A DNA stretch of 64,000 bases from Owenweeksia sp965229445. Lineage in GTDB: Bacteria > Bacteroidota > Bacteroidia > Flavobacteriales > Schleiferiaceae. Location of the stretch: NCBI GenBank assembly GCA_965229445.1, contig OZ245876.1, forward strand, positions 2,356,001 to 2,420,000, read 5' to 3'. The position numbers were made by a program, and so were the translations under genes. Below are positions 27,055-35,609 of the stretch, in pieces. Numbering within the stretch: position 1 is the stretch's first letter; each line of letters opens with the position of its first letter. The notes below the pieces were generated by a model that made no database searches, was not told the DNA's origin, and was given only the letters and a program-made list of their open reading frames with translations.

Positions 27055-28371
27055 CTAGTCTTTAGCCAAGGCTTTTTTATAGCGATCTAAGGCACGCTCT
27101 CTGGCAAATTTATGATCTATCATAGGGTCTGGATAGTCCGATGAATCAAATTCAGGAATCCACCTTTTCACATACTTCCGATCCGGATCAAACTTATCCA
27201 ACTGAAGCTCGGGATTAAAGATGCGGAAGTAAGGAGCAGCGTCTACACCACTACCCGCCGCCCATTGCCAGCCTCCAATATTAGAGGCCTGATCATAATC
27301 GAGGAGCTTTTCCGCAAAATAGGCTTCGCCCCAACGCCAATCGATAAGCAAGTGCTTGGTAAGAAAAGATGCTACCAACATACGTACCCGATTGTGCATG
27401 TAACCACTTTGATTTAATTGACGCATACCGGCATCTACCAACGGATAACCGGTCTTGCCTTCCTTCCATTTTTCAAAATCCTCCTCCTTGTTTTCCCAGT
27501 TGATGTGATCATATTCCGGTCGGAAAGACTCCGTCACTGTTTTCGGAAAATGATAGAGAATCATTTGATAAAAATCTCGCCAAATCAACTCATTGAAGAA
27601 CTTGGTATTTATATCGCGTCCCGCCAAAGCTAACTTTCGGACACTGATGGTGCCAAACCTCAGGTGAACACTAAGTCTGCTCGTACCCTCCTCCAAGGCC
27701 GGAATATCCCTGGTTTTGTGGTAAGTCTCCAAAATATCCTCCTTGATTTCCCTGCTGGGTATATCTACCTCTATCATCTCAAATCCCATATCGGCTAATG
27801 AAGGCATCGGAAACGGATCATGAGCCAGGCAATGATTTAGATGAGCAGCGCTTGGGTATGTTTCAAAATGCTTGGGAGTTAAAAGCTCTTTGTATTGCTT
27901 ACTGTAAGGGGTATATACGACATAAGGATCTCCATCCGACTTCATTACCTCCTCCTTCTCCATCAAAACCTGATCCTTTACGCCTTTAAAGTCTATACCT
28001 TGCTCTTTAAGCAGATCATAGATTTCTTTGTCTCGCTTTTTAGCGTAGGGTTCATAATCTCTATTGGCAATTACCAGTTTAAGATTATACTGATTTAATA
28101 GAGTTTCAAATACTTCTTTTGGATCACCATAAAAAACTGCCAGTGAAGAGTGGTAATTCTCTTCCAGGTGTTCTTTCAAGCGCTTGACCTCCTGCCATAT
28201 GAAACTTAATCTTTTATCAGATTTATCGGTCAAATCATCCAGAATATGTTTGTCGAAAATGAAGATGGGCAAAACCTGACATCCGCTTGTCAGGGCCTTG
28301 TGCAATCCAGCATTGTCCTCTAACCTCAGATCCCTTCTGAACCAAAAAATACATATGTCTTGTTTATCCAT
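27055..28371 (-). CDS. phr: Deoxyribodipyrimidine photolyase (DNA photolyase/cryptochrome family)
   Basis: Light-driven repair of cyclobutane pyrimidine dimers using FAD. The 438 residues contain the N-terminal antenna domain (IFWFRRDLRLEDNAGL) and the C-terminal FAD-binding domain with GTSRLSVHLRFG, FFNELIWRDFYQMIL, GYPLVDAGMRQL, MHNRVRMLVASFL and DYDQASNIGGWQWAAGSG. It is the last gene of the minus-strand light cluster, 11 bases after the SDR gene. The antenna chromophore is unknown; a pterin is a plausible guess given the pterin synthase two genes upstream. Confidence 0.94.
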   Translation of the reverse strand: MDKQDICIFWFRRDLRLEDNAGLHKALTSGCQVLPIFIFDKHILDDLTDKSDKRLSFIWQEVKRLKEHLEENYHSSLAVFYGDPKEVFETLLNQYNLKLVIANRDYEPYAKKRDKEIYDLLKEQGIDFKGVKDQVLMEKEEVMKSDGDPYVVYTPYSKQYKELLTPKHFETYPSAAHLNHCLAHDPFPMPSLADMGFEMIEVDIPSREIKEDILETYHKTRDIPALEEGTSRLSVHLRFGTISVRKLALAGRDINTKFFNELIWRDFYQMILYHFPKTVTESFRPEYDHINWENKEEDFEKWKEGKTGYPLVDAGMRQLNQSGYMHNRVRMLVASFLTKHLLIDWRWGEAYFAEKLLDYDQASNIGGWQWAAGSGVDAAPYFRIFNPELQLDKFDPDRKYVKRWIPEFDSSDYPDPMIDHKFARERALDRYKKALAKD

Positions 28372-28382
28372 AGTGAAAAGGA

Positions 28383-29075
28383 TTAGACCCTAAGTGCAGA
28401 CATTCCCCCATCTATCGCAATGACTTGTCCAGTAATCCAGCTGGATTCTTCGCTAAGAAGATGGACCACCATAGATCCGATATCAGAAGGCTTGCCAATA
28501 CGCTTTAAAGGATGTCTGGCAGAATTTGCCTCACGCTTGCGTTCATTATTTAATAAAGACTCCGCCATGGGTGTATCGGTAAGTGATGGCGCCAAGGCAT
28601 TAAACCTCACTTGTGGAGCATATTCTGCAGCAAGACTTCTTACTAAACCTTCTATTGCCCCTTTTGCTGCGCTGATGGAGGAGTGAAATGGCAATCCTGT
28701 TTGCACGGCGATGGTGCTGAATAAGACGACGCTTCCACCTCCTTTCTTTAAGGCGGGAATCGCCTGTTGAATCACCTTAAAGGCACCCATAACATTGATT
28801 TCAAAATCTTTCCACAGGTCTTCGGGTTTGGTGCGATGGAATGGTTGAAGCTTGATAGAGCCCGGACAATACACCAAGCCGTTTATCTCATCTGGCAGCT
28901 GGAGTTCATTATCAGCGGTGACATCTATGGATAGGCGTTCTACAGATTTCGGAAGTTCGGCATCCATGATATTTCTTGATGCTGTGATAACCTTATCTCC
29001 ATTTTTATGGAGTTCGGTTGCTACATACTGGCCAATACCAGTTCCTCCGCCAATTATAAGTATGGTTCGTTTCAT
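28383..29075 (-). CDS. Short-chain dehydrogenase/reductase lacking the catalytic tyrosine
   Basis: Rossmann-fold protein of 230 residues with the NADP(H) loop IIGGGTGIGQYVA, an Asn in INVMGAF, the active-site Ser in VVLFSTIA and Lys in SAAKGAIEG. At the position four residues before that Lys, where SDR enzymes have Tyr, the codon is ATC (Ile), so standard proton-relay catalysis is unlikely or altered. The reading frame is intact, and I recall similar His-x-Ser-Ile-containing SDRs elsewhere in Bacteroidota, so this is probably a subfamily trait. Because the neighbour is a pyruvoyl-tetrahydropterin synthase and sepiapterin reductase is an SDR, a pterin role is possible (inference). Confidence 0.85.
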   Translation of the reverse strand: MKRTILIIGGGTGIGQYVATELHKNGDKVITASRNIMDAELPKSVERLSIDVTADNELQLPDEINGLVYCPGSIKLQPFHRTKPEDLWKDFEINVMGAFKVIQQAIPALKKGGGSVVLFSTIAVQTGLPFHSSISAAKGAIEGLVRSLAAEYAPQVRFNALAPSLTDTPMAESLLNNERKREANSARHPLKRIGKPSDIGSMVVHLLSEESSWITGQVIAIDGGMSALRV

Positions 29076-29100
29076 CTTTCCAAAAATTAAGATTTATGGT

Positions 29101-29508
29101 TTACCCACTAAACTCCACAAAGTTCCGGGGCGTTTCATACAAGGTAACCTTGAGGTCGAGTTTCTCATCTATCTGCTTTCTCAATATACCGTGAATGACT
29201 ACAGCTATATTTTCAGCAGTTGGATTAAGATCGGTAAACTCCCGTGTTTGAGTGTTCAGATTCTTATGATCAAATCTCTGTTCAATGTTCTCCTCAATAA
29301 GATCGGCCAGAATTTTCATATCCATTACATAACCCGTATCAGGATCAATTTCCCCGGTTACGGTAACTACCAGCTCGTAATTATGGCCATGATAGTCAGG
29401 GTTGTTGCACTTCCCAAATACCTTCTCATTCTTTTTTTCTGACCACGTAGGGTTATGCAGTCGATGTGCCGCATTAAAATGGGCATGCCTGCTTACTGAA
29501 ACTTTCAC
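29101..29508 (-). CDS. 6-pyruvoyl-tetrahydropterin synthase / 6-carboxytetrahydropterin synthase homologue
   Basis: T-fold enzyme of 135 residues acting on dihydroneopterin triphosphate. Zinc ligands are in FNAAHRL and HGHNY, and the catalytic Cys is in FGKCNNPDYHGHNY. This last motif, with GEIDPDTGYVMDM, FDHKNLN and LYETPRNFVEFSG, is much closer to animal-type PTPS than to E. coli QueD. Bacterial databases often name such proteins queD, but no other queuosine gene is nearby. Its start overlaps the idi stop by four bases. A role in making a pterin cofactor for the light cluster is inference. Confidence 0.88.
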   Translation of the reverse strand: MKVSVSRHAHFNAAHRLHNPTWSEKKNEKVFGKCNNPDYHGHNYELVVTVTGEIDPDTGYVMDMKILADLIEENIEQRFDHKNLNTQTREFTDLNPTAENIAVVIHGILRKQIDEKLDLKVTLYETPRNFVEFSG

Positions 29509-30026
29509 ACTGATGTGTTTAGGCTTTGATAAAATCGATCGAAAATAATTTTAAACCATTCCGTATAAATCTCAGGTTGATCCTCCACATCTTGCTTAAC
29601 TTCTTCCACCTTCATCCATTTCCATTCGGCCACTTCCTCAGGATTAATTTGTGGCAGGCCGTTGAATCTACCCACAAACAGATGGTCAAATTCATGTTCC
29701 GTGAGACCTTGATCTAGCTCCGCTTTATAAATAAAATCAAAGGCCTTATTAATCGGACAGTCAAATCCCATTTCCTCAACCAATCTCCGGTGAGCTGCAT
29801 TCTCTACAGATTCATTATCTCTGGGATGGCTGCAACATGTATTGGTCCATAAACCACCTGAATGATATTTATCCAAAGCCCTTCTTTGCAGCATTAACTC
29901 ACCCCTATCATTAAGTACAAAAACGGAAAAAGCCCGATGCAACAGCCCTTTCTCATGAGCCTCCATCTTCTCCATTAAACCATACTTGCGGTCATTTTCA
30001 TCTACCAGAATTACCTGTTCAGGCAT
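29505..30026 (-). CDS. idi: Isopentenyl-diphosphate delta-isomerase, type 1
   Basis: Interconverts IPP and DMAPP, which is needed when isoprenoids come from the mevalonate route. The 173-residue Nudix-fold enzyme shows the active-site Cys in TNTCCSHP, the Glu-rich AAHRRLVEEMGFDCP and EHEFDHLFVG. It is flanked by crtB upstream (10-base gap) and the pterin synthase downstream (4-base overlap), so isoprenoid supply is co-regulated with carotenoid synthesis. Confidence 0.95.
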   Translation of the reverse strand: MPEQVILVDENDRKYGLMEKMEAHEKGLLHRAFSVFVLNDRGELMLQRRALDKYHSGGLWTNTCCSHPRDNESVENAAHRRLVEEMGFDCPINKAFDFIYKAELDQGLTEHEFDHLFVGRFNGLPQINPEEVAEWKWMKVEEVKQDVEDQPEIYTEWFKIIFDRFYQSLNTSV

Positions 30027-30036
30027 GCCAATCGTG

Positions 30037-30876
30037 TTACAATAAGTTAAAGCTGTGTTTAAGGTATGAACTTAACAGAAGCCCATATTTGTTGCTATTC
30101 GGAATTCTAACTCTTTGATTGAGAATCACCCTTGCAGGAGTATGTTTAATCTTTTGAAATAGAGCATAGTAATAAACATATGCAATATATACCCCTAAGC
30201 GAGCTTTCTTAGGTAACTTAAGGATTCCAGAGTAACCAATATTAAAGTCTTTCTCAATGTCTGCTTCAATCTCCAGCTTAATATCGTCCGTGAAATGCTC
30301 AATTTCTATGCCCGGAAAATACACCCTCCCCAGTTCCATGTAATCTTCATTCAGGTCTCTCAAAAAGTTAATCTTTTGAAAAGCTGCACCTAACTTCATA
30401 GCTTCAAATTTGAGGGACTTATACACCGATTCATCTCCCAGGCAGAAGACTTTAAGGCACATTAATCCCACTACTTCCGCCGAGCCAAGAATATATCGAT
30501 CATAGGTTTCTTGAGTATATCCCTGTGAGCGCTGCAAATCCATTTTCATACTCTCCAGGAAAGTATCTATTAAGTTCCATTCAATTTCGAATTTATTCAC
30601 CGTATGCTGAAAAGAATTTAAAATCGGATTAAGACTGATTTTATTCTCTATTGCCGTAATTGTTTGACGCTCAAAATCTTGAAGAAGAAAGTCTTTGTCA
30701 TGGTCATGGAAGGAGTCAACGATTTCATCCGCAAACCTCACAAATCCATAAATGGCATAAATGTGACTGCGCATGCTTTTGTCCAACAACATGGTACCGA
30801 GAGAAAAGCTGGTGCTATAGGAACGCGTTACCATTCTACTGGAGCGTGCGGATACTTTATCAAATATTTCTCTCAT
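30037..30876 (-). CDS. crtB: Phytoene synthase
   Basis: Condenses two geranylgeranyl diphosphates to phytoene, the first committed carotenoid step. The 279 residues carry the squalene/phytoene synthase Asp-rich sites FVRFADEIVDSFHD (first) and NFLRDLNEDYMELGRVYFP (second), plus SYSTSFSLGTMLL at the N-terminus. It overlaps crtI by four bases (translational coupling). Confidence 0.94.
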   Translation of the reverse strand: MREIFDKVSARSSRMVTRSYSTSFSLGTMLLDKSMRSHIYAIYGFVRFADEIVDSFHDHDKDFLLQDFERQTITAIENKISLNPILNSFQHTVNKFEIEWNLIDTFLESMKMDLQRSQGYTQETYDRYILGSAEVVGLMCLKVFCLGDESVYKSLKFEAMKLGAAFQKINFLRDLNEDYMELGRVYFPGIEIEHFTDDIKLEIEADIEKDFNIGYSGILKLPKKARLGVYIAYVYYYALFQKIKHTPARVILNQRVRIPNSNKYGLLLSSYLKHSFNLL

Positions 30877-32360
30877 GAGAGGGCAGGTATTTTGATGTCC
30901 TTACTTATTTCATTCGCAACTACCTCACCTGAAATGAGTGATGGAGGAACGCCTGGACCAGGGACAGTTAATTGACCGGTATAATATAGGTTATTAATTT
31001 TCTTGCTCTTCAAAGATGGCTTCAAGATTGCTGTTTGCCTTAGGCTATTCGCCAAACCATAAGCATTGCCCTTAAAGGCATTATAATCGCTTATGAATTC
31101 ATTATGGGCGTACGATCTTTTATATACTATATGCGGTCTTATCGATTCTCCGGTAAGCTTTTCCAGACGATCAATGATGAGATCGAAATACTTTTGGCGG
31201 GTTTCTTCCTGGTCCGTCAATCCCGTGGCTACCGGAATTAACATCATTAAATTTTCTCCATTTGATGGGGCCACGCTTTCATCTGTCTTGGAGGCTGCAG
31301 AGAGGTAAAATAAAGGTCTGGCCGGCCATTTTGGATCATCATATATTTCCCGGGCGTGCTGATCAAAGCTCTCGTCAAAGCACAAGGTATGATGCAAGAT
31401 TCCATCAATTTTCTTATCGAGTCCGAGGTAAAAAATTAAACTGGAAGGCGCCATTTGTCTCTTTTCCCAATAAGACTCGGAATACTGACGATATTTTTTT
31501 TCGAGCAAGTTTTGCTCCACAAAATGATAATCTGCACCGCCTACCACTACATCAGCTTCAAAATAATCAGAAGTGGTGACCACACCAGTTGCCACACCAT
31601 CTTTGACCTCAATCTTTACGACCTCCTGATTATTAAGGATGTTTACACCTTTTTCTTCTGCCAACGCCATCATGGCTTTCACAATTTCATACATCCCACC
31701 TTTCGGATACCAGGTGCCAAGAGCCATATCCGCATAATTCATCATACTGTATAAAGCCGGTGTATCTTTAGGCGTACCGCCAAGAAAGAGAATGGGAAAT
31801 TCCATAATCTGTCTCAAGCGCTCATTCTTAAAAAACTTATGGACATAAGAGCGCATACTTTGCAACAGGTTCATCTGGAAGAGCCCTTTTAATACCCTCA
31901 CATCCGCAAACTCCGTTAAACTTTTACCTGGTTTATAGACCAGATCATTAATGCCTACCTGATACTTAAAGGCCGCCTCACTGAGAAACTGTCTTAGCTT
32001 TTCTCCACTTCCTGCTTCGATACTATCGAATAATTGATACAGCTCTTCCAAATTGGCCGGAAGGTCTACGTAATCTTCCGCATCAAAATAGACACGATAG
32101 GACGGGTCTAAGCGAACGAGCTCATAATAGTCTGAAACCTTTTTTCCAAAGCGCTCAAAATACCGATCAAATACATCTGGCATCCAGTACCAGCTAGGGC
32201 CCATATCAAAAGTAAATCCCTCAGCTTCAAAGGCTCTGGCTCGTCCTCCGTTCGTATCATTCTTCTCTAACAAGGTTACTTTATAACCCTTTGAAGCTAA
32301 ATTAGTAGCGGCAGAAAGCCCGGCAAATCCCGAACCTATTACAATTGCTCTGGTGTCCAT
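30873..32360 (-). CDS. crtI: Phytoene desaturase (CrtI type)
   Basis: FAD-dependent desaturation of phytoene toward lycopene. The 495-residue protein starts with the dinucleotide-binding motif VIGSGFAGLSAATNLASKG, followed by NGGRARAFEAEGFTFDMGPSWY, and ends with the bacterial CrtI signature LYYTGQLTVPGPGVPPSLISG. No cyclase (crtY), hydroxylase (crtZ) or ketolase is in this window, so the end product is not known. It is the second gene after the ECF sigma gene, 24 bases downstream of it. Confidence 0.94.
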   Translation of the reverse strand: MDTRAIVIGSGFAGLSAATNLASKGYKVTLLEKNDTNGGRARAFEAEGFTFDMGPSWYWMPDVFDRYFERFGKKVSDYYELVRLDPSYRVYFDAEDYVDLPANLEELYQLFDSIEAGSGEKLRQFLSEAAFKYQVGINDLVYKPGKSLTEFADVRVLKGLFQMNLLQSMRSYVHKFFKNERLRQIMEFPILFLGGTPKDTPALYSMMNYADMALGTWYPKGGMYEIVKAMMALAEEKGVNILNNQEVVKIEVKDGVATGVVTTSDYFEADVVVGGADYHFVEQNLLEKKYRQYSESYWEKRQMAPSSLIFYLGLDKKIDGILHHTLCFDESFDQHAREIYDDPKWPARPLFYLSAASKTDESVAPSNGENLMMLIPVATGLTDQEETRQKYFDLIIDRLEKLTGESIRPHIVYKRSYAHNEFISDYNAFKGNAYGLANSLRQTAILKPSLKSKKINNLYYTGQLTVPGPGVPPSLISGEVVANEISKDIKIPALS

Positions 32361-32384
32361 GTGGTTTGGTTGGAAGTTGAGAAA

Positions 32385-32888
32385 TTAACGATAATCCTTC
32401 AGTTTAGCCATCATCTTTTTTCTTGCCAGAAAGATTCTGCTCTTCACGGTGCCAAGAGGAATGCCAAGAATCTCAGAAATTTCGTCATACTTATATCCAT
32501 TGTAATACATCATGAACGTTTCAACATATATTTTTTCAATGGAATCCAACTGCTTCATAAGGTACTCGTTATCAACAGTGGCATCGGCCTGAGAAGACTT
32601 TTCAGCTTCACCCATATTTATAAAGTACTTATTATCGGTACTATCAATAAAGGTATTCTGATTCTTGCGTTTGCGATAAGCGTTGATAAAGGTATTTTTC
32701 ATGATGGTGTATAACCACGCCTTGATGTTGGTTCCATCTTGAAATTTCTCACCATTCTTTAGCGCCTTGAAATAGGTTTCCTGAATCAGGTCATTAGATT
32801 CTTCCCTGTTCTTGGTGAGCTTATAGGCCAGCTGATATAAGAATTGCTGGTGAGAAAGGATCAAAGAGCCGAAGTCTGCTTGTGACAT
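32385..32888 (-). CDS. ECF-type RNA polymerase sigma factor at the head of the carotenoid operon
   Basis: A 167-residue sigma-70-family protein with region 2 (about 15-80: DLIQETYFKALKN, AWLYTIMKNTFINAYRK) and region 4 (about 110-160: YKYDEISEILGIPLGTVKSRIFLARKKM). It is read from the promoter at 32919-32948 and leads directly into crtI. No anti-sigma factor gene is adjacent, so control is probably by transcription, with the LitR-like regulator as the obvious candidate. What promoters it recognises is unknown. Confidence 0.92.
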   Translation of the reverse strand: MSQADFGSLILSHQQFLYQLAYKLTKNREESNDLIQETYFKALKNGEKFQDGTNIKAWLYTIMKNTFINAYRKRKNQNTFIDSTDNKYFINMGEAEKSSQADATVDNEYLMKQLDSIEKIYVETFMMYYNGYKYDEISEILGIPLGTVKSRIFLARKKMMAKLKDYR

Positions 32889-32894
32889 ACCTTT

Positions 32895-32936
32895 ATGTTT
32901 TGTTTAATTATTCTTCGACAAAGTTAAACAAAAAAT
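32895..32936. promoter_or_regulatory. Inverted repeat overlapping the light-cluster promoter (candidate LitR operator)
   Basis: ATGTTTTGTTTAA (32895-32907) and TTAAACAAAAAAT (32924-32936) are inverted copies with one mismatch in 13, separated by 16 bases. They bracket the -7 box and likely start site of the sigma-crtI operon. A protein bound here would block transcription initiation. A related half site, TAAACAA, occurs in the region upstream of the regulator gene (33981-33987). Assignment to the MerR/B12 regulator is inference. Confidence 0.5.
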
Positions 32937-32948
32937 TCAGCTGCACAA
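32919..32948 (-). promoter_or_regulatory. Promoter of the ECF sigma-carotenoid-photolyase operon
   Basis: On the minus strand TTG (32946-32948), exactly 19 bases, then TAACTTTG (32919-32926), a full match to the Bacteroidota consensus. The sigma factor ATG lies 30 bases downstream of the -7 box. Confidence 0.75.
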
Positions 32949-33025
32949 GTTTTTCTATTAATTTTTAGAAACCATAGGGAACAACTATCAGGGAAATGAT
33001 CGATTAACTTTAGGGGTGCTAATCG

Positions 33026-33916
33026 CTAAGCCAAAGACTGGGTAAGCTCTTGCAGGTTTTCTTGAAGATTTACGTTAGACGGTAAGGACAAATCAAATGC
33101 CTCAGAAAGCTGGTATCCGGTGAGGTGTAATTGAAACTTGTCTTCGTCAAACAATTCACTCCATCGCTCAAAATATAAATTCAAATCATTTGTGTGAGGA
33201 CATGACGTGAAAATTGATATCATTTCATTGATGCCCGTTTTATCTGCTACTTCCTTCACATACTGTATGGGTACGGACTGTCCCAGATATATCACGCGAT
33301 ACCCACTTTTACGCAAATAGTAATAGAGATATAACAGTCCTAATTCATGCAATTCATTGGAGGGAAGATACAAGAGATAGCTCCGCTTGGCCTTATCTGG
33401 CTGTGGCACTGCAGTTTGATCAATTATGGAAAACATCTTCTGTTTTACCAGGTTAGAAACAAAATGCTCGTTGCTCACACTTATGCTACAAGTTTGCCAC
33501 AGCACTCCTATCTGATGAATATAGGGTGCCAAAATCTTGGTCAACGTTTCATCCGTTCCAAATTGGATTAGGCACTTGTCGAACACCGAGTCAAATAAAT
33601 ATTCATCATAGTCAAGCATAGCCTTTTTTAGCGCCGTGATCTGAGACTCGTAGTTGCCCTGATATCTACCAGCATCCAATACCGCAGAATTTATTTGTTC
33701 CGGGGACATATTGGCCACTTTGCTAATCTTGTGACCTGCTTTCACCAAAACCGAAACGTTTAGGATTCGTTTCAGGTCCTCATCTACATAATACCGGATA
33801 TTTGTAGCGGTTCTGTGAGGCTCTATCAGCTTGTACCTGCTTTCCCAGGCACGTATCGTATGCGCCTTGATACCGCTGAGGTGCTCCAGATCTTTTATAG
33901 AGTATTTACTTAACAT
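33026..33916 (-). CDS. MerR-family regulator with cobalamin-binding domain (LitR/CarH-type photoreceptor)
   Basis: Predicted light-sensing transcription repressor of 296 residues. N-terminal MerR helix-turn-helix (YSIKDLEHLSGIKAHTIRAWE, about 5-75), then a B12-binding region. The light-sensor motif Trp-x9-Glu-His is present as Trp140...Glu150-His151, and the lower cobalt ligand His190 sits in ELHELG, a variant of DxHxxG. In CarH proteins, adenosylcobalamin stabilises a DNA-binding tetramer in the dark and light disrupts it. The gene is just upstream of the carotenoid operon and divergent from prfC. The start at 33916 fits the HTH; the longer frame to 34006 runs into the intergenic region. Confidence 0.9.
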   Translation of the reverse strand: MLSKYSIKDLEHLSGIKAHTIRAWESRYKLIEPHRTATNIRYYVDEDLKRILNVSVLVKAGHKISKVANMSPEQINSAVLDAGRYQGNYESQITALKKAMLDYDEYLFDSVFDKCLIQFGTDETLTKILAPYIHQIGVLWQTCSISVSNEHFVSNLVKQKMFSIIDQTAVPQPDKAKRSYLLYLPSNELHELGLLYLYYYLRKSGYRVIYLGQSVPIQYVKEVADKTGINEMISIFTSCPHTNDLNLYFERWSELFDEDKFQLHLTGYQLSEAFDLSLPSNVNLQENLQELTQSLA

Positions 33917-34010
33917 GTCATGAGCCTTTTGGCTATTAACAGTATGTCCCCATAATTGTTGAACATAAAAGGTAAAAATATAAACAATTTTAGGAAGCCA
34001 CAACAATTAC

Positions 34011-34018
34011 TACTTTTG
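34011..34018 (+). promoter_or_regulatory. -7 box of the prfC promoter
   Basis: TACTTTTG, 7 bases before the prfC ATG at 34026, implying an almost leaderless transcript. Confidence 0.5.
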
Positions 34019-34025
34019 CCCGCCC

Positions 34026-35609
34026 ATGACAAAAATCGAGCAGGAAATAGAACGTCGGCGAACTTTCGGAATTGTTTCCCACCCAGACGCGGGGAAAACT
34101 ACCCTCACCGAAAAATTACTGCTGTTTGGTGGTGCCATTCAAGAAGCTGGTGCTGTAAAGTCCAACAAAATAAAGAAAGGAGCCACCTCAGATTTCATGG
34201 AAATTGAGCGGCAGCGTGGGATCTCCGTTGCCACCTCGGTGATGGGATTTGAATACGGTGACAAAAAGATCAATATTCTGGATACACCAGGTCACCAGGA
34301 TTTTGCGGAAGATACTTACAGAACGCTTACTGCCGTAGATAGTGTTATTGTGGTAATTGACGTGGCCAAGGGTGTAGAAGCTCAAACTGAAAAGCTGGTT
34401 GAAGTTTGTAGGATGCGCCAAACTCCCATTATGGTCTTCATTAACAAATTGGACCGGGAAGGTAAGGATGCCTATGATTTACTGGACGAGATTGAGCAAA
34501 AACTGGGTTTAAAAGTAGCTCCCCTTAGCTGGCCAATTGGCATGGGACAGAGGTTTCAGGGTGTTTACAACATCTGGGGGTCAGACATCAAACTGTTCAC
34601 GGAAGAGAAAAAACAGAAAATCGGCGAATCAATTAAGGTGGATGATCTGAGCAGTAGCGACCTGGATCAGTATATAGGCCGTGATCAGGCCCAGGAACTG
34701 AGAGAGGAATTGGAGCTGGTACAAGGGGTCTATCCCGAATTTAACCGCGACGCCTATTTAAGTGGTGATATATCCCCTGTCTTTTTCGGCTCAGCTCTAA
34801 ACAATTTCGGCGTTGAAGAGCTCCTACAGTGCTTTGTTCAAATTGCTCCACCACCCCAACCCAAAAATTCTGAAGAAAGAACTATTGAGCCCGGTGAAAA
34901 TAAATTTTCAGGATTCGTCTTTAAGATTCATGCCAATATGGATCCGAAACACCGCGATCGACTGGCCTTCTTAAAAGTGGTTTCAGGTGAATTTCACCGA
35001 AACACCAACTATTACCACGTCCGGCAAAAAAAGAACTTGAAGTTCAGTAACCCTACGGCTTTCATGGCGTCAAAAAAGAGCGTAATAGACATCGCGTATC
35101 CCGGAGATATAGTAGGACTGCACGACACCGGTAACTTTAGAATTGGGGATACCTTAACAGAAGGTGAAACCATAGAATTCAAAGGCATCCCAAGCTTTTC
35201 TCCCGAGCATTTTAGATTCATCAACAATGCGGATCCGATGAAAGCGAAACAACTCAATAAGGGGGTTGATCAGTTAATGGATGAAGGAGTAGCTCAGTTA
35301 TTCACTCTTGAAAGCAACAACCGAAAAGTGATAGGCACGGTGGGAGCGCTCCAATACGAGGTTATTCAATACCGCTTGGAACATGAATACGGCGCGAAAT
35401 GCACTTACGAAAATTACCCGGTTTATAAAGCTTGTTGGATCGAATCCGAAAATGAAGCGCAATTGGAAGAATTCTCGAAACTCAAATATCGTTATCTGGC
35501 GCGCGATAAATTCAACAGATTGGTATTCTTAGCGGATTCTGCCTTTAGCCTAAACATGGCAAAAGACAAGTACCCCGGGCTGAAATTTCACATGAAATCA
35601 GAATTCTAG
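34026..35609 (+). CDS. prfC: Peptide chain release factor 3
   Basis: GTPase that removes RF1/RF2 from the ribosome after termination. The 527 residues carry G1 SHPDAGKTTLTEKLL, switch II DTPGHQDFAEDTYR, NKLD and the RF3-specific opening IEQEIERRRTFGIVSHPD. Full length, with a C-terminal RF3 domain. The last 12 bases overlap the convergent receiver gene. Confidence 0.95.
   Translation: MTKIEQEIERRRTFGIVSHPDAGKTTLTEKLLLFGGAIQEAGAVKSNKIKKGATSDFMEIERQRGISVATSVMGFEYGDKKINILDTPGHQDFAEDTYRTLTAVDSVIVVIDVAKGVEAQTEKLVEVCRMRQTPIMVFINKLDREGKDAYDLLDEIEQKLGLKVAPLSWPIGMGQRFQGVYNIWGSDIKLFTEEKKQKIGESIKVDDLSSSDLDQYIGRDQAQELREELELVQGVYPEFNRDAYLSGDISPVFFGSALNNFGVEELLQCFVQIAPPPQPKNSEERTIEPGENKFSGFVFKIHANMDPKHRDRLAFLKVVSGEFHRNTNYYHVRQKKNLKFSNPTAFMASKKSVIDIAYPGDIVGLHDTGNFRIGDTLTEGETIEFKGIPSFSPEHFRFINNADPMKAKQLNKGVDQLMDEGVAQLFTLESNNRKVIGTVGALQYEVIQYRLEHEYGAKCTYENYPVYKACWIESENEAQLEEFSKLKYRYLARDKFNRLVFLADSAFSLNMAKDKYPGLKFHMKSEF

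Noticed and set aside
27061..27080. Short hairpin with T-run (AGCC...GGCT) as manC terminator
   Set aside because: The loop would be only two bases and the stem four; too weak, and it lies inside the photolyase coding sequence.
28383..29075. SDR as a pseudogene
   Set aside because: The frame is intact with normal length and other catalytic residues; only the Tyr is replaced, probably a subfamily feature.
29101..29508. Naming the pterin gene queD
   Set aside because: Motifs are closer to animal-type PTPS and no queuosine genes are in the neighbourhood; left without a symbol.
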